Shown here piece after piece: positions 21,054 to 30,507 of a DNA stretch of 64,000 nt (position 1 is its first letter; every line of letters begins with the position of its first letter). The stretch is from Sacculina carcini. Taxonomy: Eukaryota > Arthropoda > Thecostraca > Sacculinidae. The stretch covers positions 3,399,501 through 3,463,500 of the forward strand of contig OU696577.1 of assembly GCA_916048095.2 (NCBI GenBank), given 5' to 3'. Under the pieces are notes generated by a model that worked only from the letters and a program-made list of their open reading frames with translations, ran no database searches and was not told the DNA's origin. Position numbers and translations under genes: made by a program.

Positions 21054-22028
21054 TCAATGATCATCACTTTCCAGAATGCAATCTTGAAATCTAATCGGCT
21101 GTCTTCTCACTCTAGTAGATCTGCGAGGTATGTCATCAGAACCACTCGTTTCATGTACATTTTCCGTTGCAGATCCTCCAGCATTTTCAACTACTACAGG
21201 CCTCAAGTCAGTCAAATGTCTCGGTACGCCATCTACTGAAATGTTGTTTTGAGACTGAATCCCAGTCATTGTTCCTTGCGACCAATGGGATGTGCATCTG
21301 GCAGGCACAGGCTTCATCCAGACTTCGTCGCTAATCTTAACTTTTGATCCGCCTTGGGTATCATCTATGCTGGGCATAGCTCTAGGATGACGCCATGTAT
21401 AAGTGTAGACATGTCGTTGCGGTGCGCTCTCTTCTCGCTGTCCGTTCTTTGCAGCTGCGTTATACCAGAACACAGCTGTCAACAGAGACACGTTTGTTCT
21501 TTCTGACATTCTTTTTATTGTCCGATGATGCCTTTCGATAATCCCATTTCCACTCGTGCGGTATGCCGCTCTATAAAAGCTGCCAACATTCCATCGCTTC
21601 AGCATTTCTCGGAACAAGGCCGACCTGAATATTGTGCCGTTATCCATCAGGACTTGGTCTACTGGTCCACGCTCTAGAAACACACTTTTCAAAATCGCTG
21701 ATACTTCTTCTGCCGTTTCCATTCTTAGTTCCCGCCACAGAGCAAATCGGCCCAAGCCGCAATCTATTATGGTCAAATACCCGCGGTGTCTGAAATGAGT
21801 CACGTCGACTGCTAGTCGGCTCCAGTTAGTCGACACGTGGAGCACACCCGGTTCATGTCCTACAGAAGCCGGATCGATGAACTGACACTGCACGCAATGT
21901 CTTACTACGTTTTCTACTTGCTCCCGTGAAACTCCAGGGTCGACCTTCTTTGAGAAGAACAGTGATCGCTCGACTCCCATATGATGTAAACAATGTAAAT
22001 CCTTAACCTGCTCCATTGTTAACCACAC
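21054..22028 (-). pseudogene. Integrase-like region of the LTR element
   Basis: The translation shows a His-His-Cys-Cys zinc-binding start (HCLHHMG...HCVQCQF) and a DDE integrase core with DVTHF, LMDNGTIF and GNGIIERHHRTI. This is the chromodomain-free gypsy type as far as can be seen. It belongs to the LTR fossil at 20657-27399. Confidence 0.75.
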
Positions 22029-22497
22029 AATCCGCCGTCCCGTTCAGTAGCATGCTCTCGTATCCAGTCTTTTTTAACTCGCGTCAAACTCATTCTTTGT
22101 CACTCCTCTCATTGTCGGTTTGTAACAACCAATGGATTTTGTCAATAAAGCTCAAATTCGAATCGAGCTCAAATTCGTGTGTGATTGATATTGTCATCAA
22201 TACAATACGATTTAAAACTCGAGTCGTTGTCTTCCCTAGCATTGTTAGTGACTATGAGGTCATTCTGGGCATGGATGTTATTGGACAATTTGAAGAGGTT
22301 ACCGTTTCAAATGATGGTGTGAAATTTGGCTCGTTGAGAAGTGAACGTGTCAGCAATGTTCGTGATGACATGGCTAACTCTGCTACAGCATGCAAAAGAG
22401 CGTCGAAAAAAATTGTTGACGAGGATTTCGTTGCGAACTTCAATGGCTCATATTGGGAAGTGCAGTGGCTATTGAAAAATAAACCGCCGAAATAGCT

Positions 22498-22776
22498 TGT
22501 TGTTTCACCGCCCTTGTTGCCATTGTACACACGCTTCTCACAAGCGATTTATTGCACAGCGATGAATGACAGTGACGAAAAATACAGAACAAGAGAATGA
22601 AGATGAACACGATTAACACAACACGCAGTAGCCAATACACCCGATTTTACACAACCCTACTCAACACACACCTACACGACCACACACACCTCACAACCGC
22701 ACACTATCCGCTCCACATACCAACTCCCTACGCTTACACAACCGGCCTTTGACCTTCGCCAAGGTCAACACAAACA
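22498..22776 (-). repeat. Right LTR, first piece
   Basis: This corresponds to 20657-20935 of the left LTR with few differences. It stops at CAAACA (22771-22776), where LINE C1 begins. Confidence 0.85.
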
Positions 22777-23110
22777 ACAACAACAACAACAACAACAACA
22801 TGTGTTTGTTATAGCGCACCGAAGGGCTCGGGCGCGACACGATTATAACAGTTGGGAACACGGAATACAAATAACAGGACAGATGCAAAAGAAGTAAACT
22901 ACAAATATGCAATAAATGACAATAAATATAGAGACAAAATATGGGCAAAACATACAAAGCAGACGGACATGACGGACAAGACAACACGACTGAAACATAA
23001 TGACAACACAACACAGCAAACACAACTTGGGAGAATATATTCATAGCGTAGATAAAGTAAGCATGCAAATGAAAGAAGGAATACGAGTAAGAACAGGCTA
23101 AAGTAACATG

Positions 23111-26062
23111 TTATAGTGATGCAAAAGGTGTGAGAGTGTGGGAGACTGGGTCAAAAGAGAGGTCAAAAAAGTGTTTGGAGAGCTTAGAGCGGAAAGAATT
23201 GTAGGAAAGAGAAGAAGTAATGTGAACTGGGATGGAATTGTAAAGACGAGGGGCGGAAAAAAAGAATGATTTGGAGGACCAAGGAGATTCATTTTCAGCA
23301 CGAGGGCATACAAGGGGAAGAGGAATTCGGGAAGGAGTGAGGCAAGGAGTGAGGAGAAGGCGGAGATAGGATGGCTGATGAGGATCGTGGAGAAGCTTAT
23401 ATATCAGACAGCACAGGCGAAAGTGAATACGTGGAATAATAGGGAGCCAGCGAAATTGAAAAAGAAATTGAGAAGTGTGACGACAAGGAACAGGATGAAG
23501 GACAAAACGACAATATTGATTAATAACGCGTTGTAGGATTTTAAGAGAACGACGAGGAGCATGGATGTACAAAGAATTACAATAGTCAAGTCTAGAGAAT
23601 ACATGAGAGTGAATAAGTTTGATTGTGGAAGGTCTGTCGAGATATGAGCGTATAGGATAGAGGGATCTCAAGATAAGACGACAAGTGCGGGCGACAGAGA
23701 GAATGTTGTCGGAGGAAGAGAGAGATGAGTCAAAAATAACTCCTAGATTGCGAACTGTCGATGATAGGATAAGAGGTAAGCGAGGAGGAAGAATACGAGG
23801 AGGATGAAGAGCCAGAAACTCAGACTTGGACGAGTTGAGGAGAAGGTGACGGGACGACGCCCAAGAAGAGATGGTGGATAGGATGTCAGAGAGAAAAGAC
23901 GGAGAAGGAAAAGGAAGAGGGATATATAACTGAATGTCATCAGCGTAGATATGAAATGAGATGGAATACTTACGAAGGGTAGGACAGAGGGAGGACATGT
24001 AAAGGTTAAAGAGTATCGGACCAAGAATAGATCCCTGAGGGGCACCTGATGAAAGATGGATAGGATCAGATACAGAGGAATTGAAGTTGACAGAGTAGGT
24101 CCTTGCCGAAAGGTACGATTTAAGGAGAGAGAGGGCAGAAGACGAGATACCAAGATGAGAGAAGTCATGAATTAGGATAGAGTGATTAACAAGGTTGAAG
24201 GCGGAGGACATATCGAGAAGAACGAGAAGAACAGAGCGACGGTACGAGAAGTGCGAAAGGATGCCATTGGAGATAGAAAGAAGAACTGATTCGGTAGAAT
24301 GAGAAGGGCGAAACCCGGATTGGAAGGGATCAAGAGACTGGCAGATGAAAGGGGAAAGTTGCGCGGAGATAGCGGACTCGAGAAGTTTAGAAGCAAAACT
24401 CAGAAGAGATATAGGACGATAGTTACTAAGTATAGAAGAGTCAAGGTTCTGTTTCTTAAGAATCGGACAGACAATTGCATGTTTGTCAGCGAGAAACTGG
24501 CCGTGAAGAAAAGAGGAGTTGATAAGATGCAGGAGATAAGGAACCAGGGAAGGAAGGGATTTGGAGATAGCAGGGAAGTTGATTGGATCAGCTGGTGAGA
24601 AGGATAGCTTGGAAGAGGAAACGAGGGAAAGGATATCATGAAGATCAATGTGAGAGAAGGACGTAAACCGGTGATGAGTGGAAGTGTGAGTGAGGGCAGC
24701 ACAGTTGGTGGGAATACTCGATTGTGTGAGTTTTACTTTTTCAGAGAAAAATGTTGAGAACTCGGGAGCCGTTAGAGGAGAGGAAAAAGCAGGAGAGTGA
24801 AGACCGCAGAGAGAGTTCAGAGTGGACCACAATGACTTGGAGGAACGAGAAAGGGACGAGAGTTTGGAGCTATAGTAGCTACTTTTAGCAGCAGAAAGAG
24901 CAGAAGTGAAAGATGAGCGAGCGGAGCAAAACAAAAGCCAATCGGAAGAAGATCGTGAACGCCTCCAAGTACGCTCAAGACGTCGTTGAAGAGACTTGAG
25001 TACACGAAGCTGAGGAGATGACCAAGGAGGAGAGCGAGAGGAAGATGAGCGAGTGATGATTGGGAACATACAATTATTTATATGGGAGAGTGCGGAAGAG
25101 AAATATGGGTAGATATCATGGGGAGGAAGATAATACAGAGCAGAGATAGGGAGACAGGAGGATAATAGTGAGTGAAATTGAATGGAATTAAAACACTTGT
25201 AGTTACGATAGCTGGACGGAGTATGAGAAGGGGGACAAGTGAGCGGCAGAGTAGATAAAAGTAGGCTATGGTCAGAGACGGAGGAATCAGGAGGAAATAC
25301 AAAGATATCGGAAGGGACAGGATCAGTCGAGAGAAATGGGGAGGTAAACAGGACTAGATCAAGTGTATGGCCAGATATATGAGTAGGAGAGAGAGAAGAA
25401 TAAGAGAGACCATGGGAAGTAAGTAATGAGATAAAATTCAAGCAGTAAGGATTGGCCGAGGGTGAATCAAGCCAGAAGTTAAAGTCGCCGAGTATGATAA
25501 AATGGCTGGAGAAAATAGACGAGACTGCTTCAATGAGAGGAGGAAACTCTTGAAAAAACATCGCGGAAGTGCCGGGGTGATTGGGACGGTAAATGATAAG
25601 GATGCAAAACTTGTTAAAAGAGGGGACCGAGAGGGTGAGAGCTAGGAATTCGAATGAGGTGGGAGAAGAAACCAGATTGGAAAGGGACGAAATGGAGAGA
25701 CCTTTGGAGAATAGACAACCTACCCCGCCACCCGAAGACTTAGAACTGTCGCGCGATTTGTGTAGGAATGAAGAACAGGAAGGTAAGTTAGCAGAGAATG
25801 AGGAAATATCAGAATCAAGGAGCCAGGTTTCGGCAAGACAGAGAATAGACATATTATGTGAGGAAAAGAGGTGGGATATGTGAGTCGTTTTATTTCGAGC
25901 CGATCTGATGTTGAGAAATCCAATTGAAAGATACTTAGAGTTAAAATGTGGACTAGGTTGAGGTGAGGGAAGTGAGGAACAGGAGAGGGAAGAGATGGAA
26001 GAGCGGCAGGGAAATTGCGCTGAAATAGAAAGAGGAAGGGAAGAATCGCTAGAAGGCGATAG
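23111..26062 (-). CDS. LINE C1 ORF2: AP endonuclease and reverse transcriptase
   Basis: The open frame is 983 codons from just after the UGA. The endonuclease starts FLNIRSARNKTTHISHLF (catalytic Asn region, before the first ATG at 25852), then LCLAETWLL (Glu), ILGDFNFW (Asp/Asn) and SVSDHSLLL (Asp-His). The reverse transcriptase has SNYRPISLLSFASKLLE, DPFQSGFRPSHSTE, LLDMSSAFNLVNH, SGAPQGSILGPILFN, HIYADDIQLYIP and LNSSKSEFLAL, and a long C-terminal region ending HTLTPFASL. It nicks target DNA and copies the LINE RNA. Because conserved endonuclease sequence precedes the first Met, translation most likely enters from ORF1. Confidence 0.9.
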   Translation of the reverse strand, partial: LSPSSDSSLPLSISAQFPCRSSISSLSCSSLPSPQPSPHFNSKYLSIGFLNIRSARNKTTHISHLFSSHNMSILCLAETWLLDSDISSFSANLPSCSSFLHKSRDSSKSSGGGVGCLFSKGLSISSLSNLVSSPTSFEFLALTLSVPSFNKFCILIIYRPNHPGTSAMFFQEFPPLIEAVSSIFSSHFIILGDFNFWLDSPSANPYCLNFISLLTSHGLSYSSLSPTHISGHTLDLVLFTSPFLSTDPVPSDIFVFPPDSSVSDHSLLLSTLPLTCPPSHTPSSYRNYKCFNSIQFHSLLSSCLPISALYYLPPHDIYPYFSSALSHINNCMFPIITRSSSSRSPPWSSPQLRVLKSLQRRLERTWRRSRSSSDWLLFCSARSSFTSALSAAKSSYYSSKLSSLSRSSKSLWSTLNSLCGLHSPAFSSPLTAPEFSTFFSEKVKLTQSSIPTNCAALTHTSTHHRFTSFSHIDLHDILSLVSSSKLSFSPADPINFPAISKSLPSLVPYLLHLINSSFLHGQFLADKHAIVCPILKKQNLDSSILSNYRPISLLSFASKLLESAISAQLSPFICQSLDPFQSGFRPSHSTESVLLSISNGILSHFSYRRSVLLVLLDMSSAFNLVNHSILIHDFSHLGISSSALSLLKSYLSARTYSVNFNSSVSDPIHLSSGAPQGSILGPILFNLYMSSLCPTLRKYSISFHIYADDIQLYIPLPFPSPSFLSDILSTISSWASSRHLLLNSSKSEFLALHPPRILPPRLPLILSSTVRNLGVIFDSSLSSSDNILSVARTCRLILRSLYPIRSYLDRPSTIKLIHSHVFSRLDYCNSLYIHAPRRSLKILQRVINQYCRFVLHPVPCRHTSQFLFQFRWLPIIPRIHFRLCCLIYKLLHDPHQPSYLRLLLTPCLTPSRIPLPLVCPRAENESPWSSKSFFFSAPRLYNSIPVHITSSLSYNSFRSKLSKHFFDLSFDPVSHTLTPFASL

Positions 26063-26065
26063 TCA
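26060..26065 (-). promoter_or_regulatory. Readthrough-type stop UGA-CUA between ORF1 and ORF2
   Basis: On the minus strand the codons are ATG CTA AAT TGA CTA TCG. UGA followed by CUA is the best-known leaky stop context in animal and viral mRNAs. ORF1 (27196 frame) and ORF2 (25852 frame) are in the same register, and the 70 codons between the UGA and the first ORF2 Met contain no stop. LINE C2 has the same UGA-CUA at 42567-42562. Readthrough is inferred; the codons are seen. Confidence 0.75.
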
Positions 26066-27196
26066 ATTTAGCATTGGCGAGGGATGACGAGGGATGACGG
26101 TCGGTGGTGAGGGGGTGGGAGCTAAGAGAGTGCGGACACGGATAGAATTGCGGACAGCCAAGAAGGAAGAACACTGCGGAGAAAAAACAGAATGGTTAGA
26201 GGTGTGGCCGTGATTAGTGCAGTTGACACATTTCAGTGTGCTGCGATCAGGACAGGCGGAGGAGGGGTGGGGACCAGCACAATAGCCACATACGGGTACT
26301 TTTGTGGGGCAACGCTCAAACTTGTGACCAAGTCCACAGCAGCAAGAGCAGCGAGTCACCCCAAACCTGTCATAAACGCGACAACAGCGTAGGTGGACGA
26401 AGAGGCGATCACCTCCCTCACGAATTTTTTGCCGAAATCCCGGTGAGACTCCCAGCACGGCATGAGAGCGACCTTTTTTAGGCGGGGTGATGAAGAATAA
26501 CTTGAGGTCGGCTTCTGGGACATCAGTGAGAAAACTGTTCTTGGCACTCAGGGAGGCCAGCAGACTATCAGGGGACGAGGGTGGCACATCCACGAGGGTG
26601 ATTTTCGGCAGAATTGTTTGCTGCTTATTCAGCACTGCTACTTGCACTCCGTCGATGTTGTCGGCAAGCGACTTGGCTGCCTGGGCAGCGGCGTCTTCGG
26701 TGGAGCAGCGCAAAACAAAACCACCAGATGATGTAGGACGGGCCGTTTTCACTTGTACCGTTTGCAGATGTTGTTGCAAGTTATCAGCTCGTACAGGCTC
26801 TTTACTTTTGTTTTTCACCACAAGAGCAGTTGTACGGGCTGGCACGTTGTGGTGGGAAGCGGTATTTTCATCAGCGTTGGCAGAGGCGCAGCGAGAGGGG
26901 TGAAAGTCACGCAGATCATCAAGCAGTTCGGTTCGCAGCTGGGTGAAGCGGGACTCCATCACCGATGTCACTTTCTCGACAGTCAGTGGATTACGCTTGA
27001 CTAGTACGAAGTCAGTTTTGCACAAAGCACAAACCCAAAACAGTTTATGCTTCTTGACAGCATTGTATGCCGGTGTAGAAAGCGCCGCGCATGAGGGGTG
27101 AAATACGGTGGAGCATCCTTCGCGCATAATGTGCGCGACGGCGGAAACGGACTCACCGCAACAACACAATCGATCAATGTCAGAACGGTTGGGCAT
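26063..27196 (-). CDS. LINE C1 ORF1 protein (PHD-like finger plus zinc knuckles)
   Basis: From ATG 27196 the protein is 377 residues. It has an N-terminal PHD/RING-like cluster (CCCGESV...CSTVFHPSCAAL...FWVCALCK, about residues 10-65), a central region with paired RRM-like strands (GGFVLRCSTEDAAAQAAKSL, KITLVDVPPSSPDSLLASL), and C-terminal CCHC-type knuckles (CSCCCGLGHKFERC, CGYCAGPHPSSAC, CVNCTNHGHTSNH). LINE ORF1 proteins bind the element RNA and form the ribonucleoprotein. The ATG at 27196 aligns with that of C2 (MP start). It ends in UGA at 26065-26063, immediately followed in frame by ORF2. Confidence 0.85.
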   Translation of the reverse strand: MPNRSDIDRLCCCGESVSAVAHIMREGCSTVFHPSCAALSTPAYNAVKKHKLFWVCALCKTDFVLVKRNPLTVEKVTSVMESRFTQLRTELLDDLRDFHPSRCASANADENTASHHNVPARTTALVVKNKSKEPVRADNLQQHLQTVQVKTARPTSSGGFVLRCSTEDAAAQAAKSLADNIDGVQVAVLNKQQTILPKITLVDVPPSSPDSLLASLSAKNSFLTDVPEADLKLFFITPPKKGRSHAVLGVSPGFRQKIREGGDRLFVHLRCCRVYDRFGVTRCSCCCGLGHKFERCPTKVPVCGYCAGPHPSSACPDRSTLKCVNCTNHGHTSNHSVFSPQCSSFLAVRNSIRVRTLLAPTPSPPTVIPRHPSPMLN

Positions 27197-27298
27197 TGCG
27201 GTCACAACACTCGCGCACAGAAAAAGACAGAGCAAATGAGGAAGACACGGAGCTCACAGAAACAGCACCACTCGCGACGGCTACTCGACGACGACTGG

Positions 27299-27399
27299 CA
27301 AACACACCTAAACACACGACAAACCAGCCGCACACGCACACACACACATGCACACCAAACTCATGCGCTCACAGACAAGTGGTTTCCAATTATATCACA
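27299..27399 (-). repeat. Right LTR, second piece
   Basis: This starts with the repeated CAAACA (27299-27304) and matches 20930-21034 of the left LTR through CTCACAGACAAGTGGTTTCC to ATCACA. It is followed by the target duplication AAATA. Confidence 0.85.
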
Positions 27400-27449
27400 A
27401 AATATAAATAAATAAGTAATAAATTACAATCAAGAACAATAAATATGAT

Positions 27450-28265
27450 TCAATAAGAAACATCCAACAATAAATAAAAATATGATTCAATAAGTAACAT
27501 CAACACAAATAAATATGATTCAATAAATAACAACAACAATGAATATGATTCAATCAACAGCAACAACAATAAATATGATTCAATAAGCAGCAACAACAAT
27601 AAATATGATTCAATAAACAACAACAGCCAACACTGAGTAAAAGTATAATTTAATAAATAACAACAACCAATAATAAATAGTAATAAATAGAGAGTAAAAT
27701 AGGAATAAATATAAATAAATAGAAAATAAATGACAATAAGCATGAATAAATAACAATAAATATGAATAAATAAACATTTAATAAGACTCAACAGTGAATT
27801 CCGCTCTTTCAGTAGCATTTCATTTACTTTGGCCTTGAATTTCTTCAAATTGTTCTGCGAGAAAGCCTCCTCCTTCAACGTGTTCCAATTAGACACAGTG
27901 GCCGGAAGAAAGCAACGTTGGAATTGTTTTGTAGGACAACGAATTGGAGCCATGCACTCGGAATGCTGTTTGGATGTATACCGTGTGCTTCTTGCTGCCA
28001 CGAAATCATCAGGAATTGACTTGCTCATCGGATGATGGTCGTTGTGCTTGACCTTGTACAGCATGCACACGCTGCTGACCTTTCGACGATGGCCAAGATC
28101 ACCAAGAACCAAGTCACCACAGAGGAACTTGCAAGGTCTAATAGCTCTGTTGATGAGATTGAGGTGACAATCCGCAGCAGAAGACCGCACGGAGGCGCAG
28201 TACTCCAGAATTGGCAAAATGAAACAGCGAAAACAACTTTTTGAGATTGTGCTGCTACCGAACAT
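27450..28265 (-). CDS. LINE B4 reverse-transcriptase C-terminal part reading into 3' UTR
   Basis: The frame matches LINE B2 from MFGSSTISKSCFRCF to RCFLPATVSNWNTLKEEAFSQNN, then continues LKKFKAKVNEMLLKERN where the family ORF should end. A changed stop lets it run into the minisatellite, which adds about 110 hydrophobic residues including IESYLLLLL repeats. It is a fragment without the catalytic YADD box. Confidence 0.75.
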   Translation of the reverse strand: MFGSSTISKSCFRCFILPILEYCASVRSSAADCHLNLINRAIRPCKFLCGDLVLGDLGHRRKVSSVCMLYKVKHNDHHPMSKSIPDDFVAARSTRYTSKQHSECMAPIRCPTKQFQRCFLPATVSNWNTLKEEAFSQNNLKKFKAKVNEMLLKERNSLLSLIKCLFIHIYCYLFMLIVIYFLFIYIYSYFTLYLLLFIIGCCYLLNYTFTQCWLLLFIESYLLLLLLIESYLLLLLLIESYSLLLLFIESYLFVLMLLIESYFYLLLDVSY

Positions 28266-28473
28266 CCGATATGCCTTTCTTATAATTCCCAGTTTCCGCG
28301 ATGCCGAACAAACTAGCTTCCCAATGTGACTCTCAAAACGTCAGCTTTGAGTCTACATATACTCCCAATATTTTGAGCTCATCACACACGTTGAGTTGGG
28401 TGTCATTTATGAGGATAGCTCCATGTGAAGGTTGAACGGTACGTGACCTAGAAACCAACAAGCATTTAGATAT

Positions 28474-28756
28474 CGTATAATCAAGCATCGTATAATCACT
28501 CCGAGGAATTCTGCTCCGTGTGGTCCCTGGCGCATGCTCTATGCTCTTCCAATCAACAATAATCTCTACGCTCTCCGTCAAAGTAAACTGTTTTGGGTCC
28601 ACTGGGAGGTCATATTCGCTATGTGTCGGAGGCAAGAGCTTCGCGGTACTTGAGTGCCTTTTTCTGTCATACATTGAACTGTAGGTCTGTTCTTGCTCTT
28701 TTGATGTCAGAAGTAGTGTTCAGAGAGGTATTCAAATTATGGGACAGTGTGAAAAG
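28474..28756 (-). other. Unidentified short open region
   Basis: The minus strand from about 28674 reads [20 protein letters not shown] and onward in an open frame that joins the truncated LINE B4 near 28473. It looks protein-like but I recognise no family. It may be an older element into which LINE B inserted. Confidence 0.3.
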
Positions 28757-28902
<146 letters not shown>

Positions 28903-29244
28903 ATATAAGTATTTTCACACCGTTATTGCAATACTTGGTGACGATTATAATATGAATCGCCACTATGCTATGTGCTTCATACAGAATAGTGTGAAAGGAC
29001 ACATGTGAGACTGTGATTATTGCCAACTTTATAATTCATGCAAAATGCATCCAACAGGATAAATTATAGCAGAAATTTTATTTCAAATATGAAATGAGGA
29101 GGAAGAGAGATTATGTTTTTGAAACAAAAAATTTGCAATACCAAGCTGTTGCGAGCGTATTGGTGGATGGAGCAAGACAGATATTTGTCACTGTATCCAT
29201 GATTTTGGTGGTTTCTAATTATTCTCTATGTAAACCAAGCGAAG

Positions 29245-29355
29245 TTAGTATGCGTGTGTGTGTGTGTGTAGTATGTGTGTGTGTAGTGTTTGTGTGTGTG
29301 TGTGTGTGTGCGTGTGTGTGTGTATGTGTGTGCGTGTGTGTGTGTGTGTGTGTAT
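29245..29355. repeat. (GT)n-rich microsatellite
   Basis: An imperfect GT repeat with TATG and GCGT interruptions. It immediately precedes the second copy of the unclassified repeat. Confidence 0.9.
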
Positions 29356-29518
29356 GTGGCCCTAGTACCATTTGATCCAACATACCATCTGGTCAAATAG
29401 TCGGTGTGCATCGCATCGCAGCTTAACACAGTGGCGTACCTAGTGACTGAAAATTACGCGAGTGACCATTTGGTCCAATTTCCCATAAGCTGTATGAACT
29501 TCAGTGGTTTCAAAACAA
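29356..29518 (+). repeat. Unclassified interspersed repeat, copy 2
   Basis: This aligns with 9255-9440 over most of its length, with shared blocks such as GTACCTAGTGACTGAA, GAGTGACCATTTGGTC and TATGAACTTCAGTGGTTT. It is non-coding. Confidence 0.6.
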
Positions 29519-30507
29519 ATTAAGGTGTACAATGACAATTCAAAGCCCGAATATCGTATATCTGTAGTGACTAGCTGCATTATACGATATATTTTCTTTA
29601 GCAGGGATTTATTACATATATAATAGTTTTGATAGTGTTATTCGGCTGCCGAAATAATGAAGTACTATAACTTTTGATATATTACCCACATATGCGCAGC
29701 ACAATTCACACAATTAATTCAACAGGATTAGGTTCAGGAGAATTAGGTTCAACAGGTAAATAAACAGGCTTGACATATCTGTTTGAGAATGTCAGCCGTT
29801 TCGAGCAGTTGTAGCTGCTTGTATGCGATGCAGCAAATATTGTCTTCAACCATTTGCCACAGTAGGCTGGCTTCACTACGAAGACTGCCAAATTTGTGAC
29901 GTGAGTGTCCTAGGGGCCAATTTTGAAACGAAACGGCAGTTAGGGTTCAGTGTTGATTGAGTTGAAATGGTGACTTGTCTTGAACAGGTAAAGGCGAGTA
30001 CATTTCAGTAAGTAGTTTTGCATCTCTTCAGATCAGTTGAGATCAGGGGTTCTTAGCGTTTAATTGATTCCATACCTCCAATTGATTGTTGAATTTGGTC
30101 CTATACGCCTTTACTTGACTGTTCAAATAATTATCACTAATCCTATTATTTGCCAGCGCATTGGTAACCTATTTGAAGTTTAATGAATCAATGCATGATG
30201 AGTAAACATGTCTTGCACTCGTGACGCGACTGGCACAAGGCTCACTATTGAACATGAATTATTATATGTTGTGTATCTCTGTTGAAAGTCAGGAGTTTTA
30301 GAAGAAAAAATATTACCGAACAAATTAAATCGACGAGTTTCACATGTATTTTGCTTTATACTCATGTCTTTTATATTAACAAGAGTGCATCAATTCCAAA
30401 TTAAAGCATATGCCACAGTTTAATTTCAGTTTAACAGTTTAAAGCCACAGTGGCTTGCTTGTTTATCATTTGAAAACAAACATTAAAATATGCACATCAC
30501 AAAGAAT
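29519..30507. other. Intervening sequence
   Basis: AT-rich DNA with only short frames. I see no gene, RNA or repeat match. Confidence 0.5.

Larger units (their letters stand above)
22777..27298 (-). mobile_element. LINE C copy 1, full-length and apparently intact
   Basis: This 4.52-kb LINE has a 5' UTR of about 102 bp (27298-27197), ORF1, a single UGA and then ORF2 in the same frame, a 3' UTR with the family signature (TTTGTTATAGCGC), and an (AAC)n/(GTT)n tail at 22777-22800. It is inserted in an LTR with CAAACA repeated on both sides (22771-22776, 27299-27304). No other interruption is seen in 1,360 codons. The polymerase places it in the CR1/L2/Rex1 assemblage of APE-type LINEs (HIYADDIQLYIP catalytic box). 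The coding strand is very rich in C and T. Confidence 0.9.
20657..27399 (-). mobile_element. LTR retrotransposon fossil (Ty3/gypsy-like), host of LINE C1
   Basis: Direct repeats of about 378 bp bound the element: left LTR 20657-21034 and right LTR 22498-22776 plus 27299-27399, the latter split by LINE C1. A purine-rich tract adjoins the left LTR on the inside. Target duplications AAATA are at 20652-20656 and 27400-27404. Parts seen are an integrase-like region (about 21054-22028, minus) and a protease-like region (about 22130-22495). The interior is short and rearranged, so the element is broken. The two LTRs differ at only a handful of positions, so the insertion is fairly recent. Confidence 0.8.
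20341..28473 (-). mobile_element. LINE B copy 3/4, one insertion split by an LTR element
   Basis: The left part (20341-20656) is the LINE B 3' end in reverse: (TTA)n tail, then the segment matching 8970-9060, then 3' UTR up to AATAAGAATAAATA. The right part (27405-28473) continues exactly where the left one stops (AATAAATAAGTAATAA, CAAGAACAATAAATATG...) through the minisatellite and the C-terminal half of the reverse transcriptase. Everything from 20657 to 27399 is a later insertion flanked by AAATA on both sides. The LINE is 5'-truncated near 28473 within the KCLLVSRSRT region. Confidence 0.85.
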
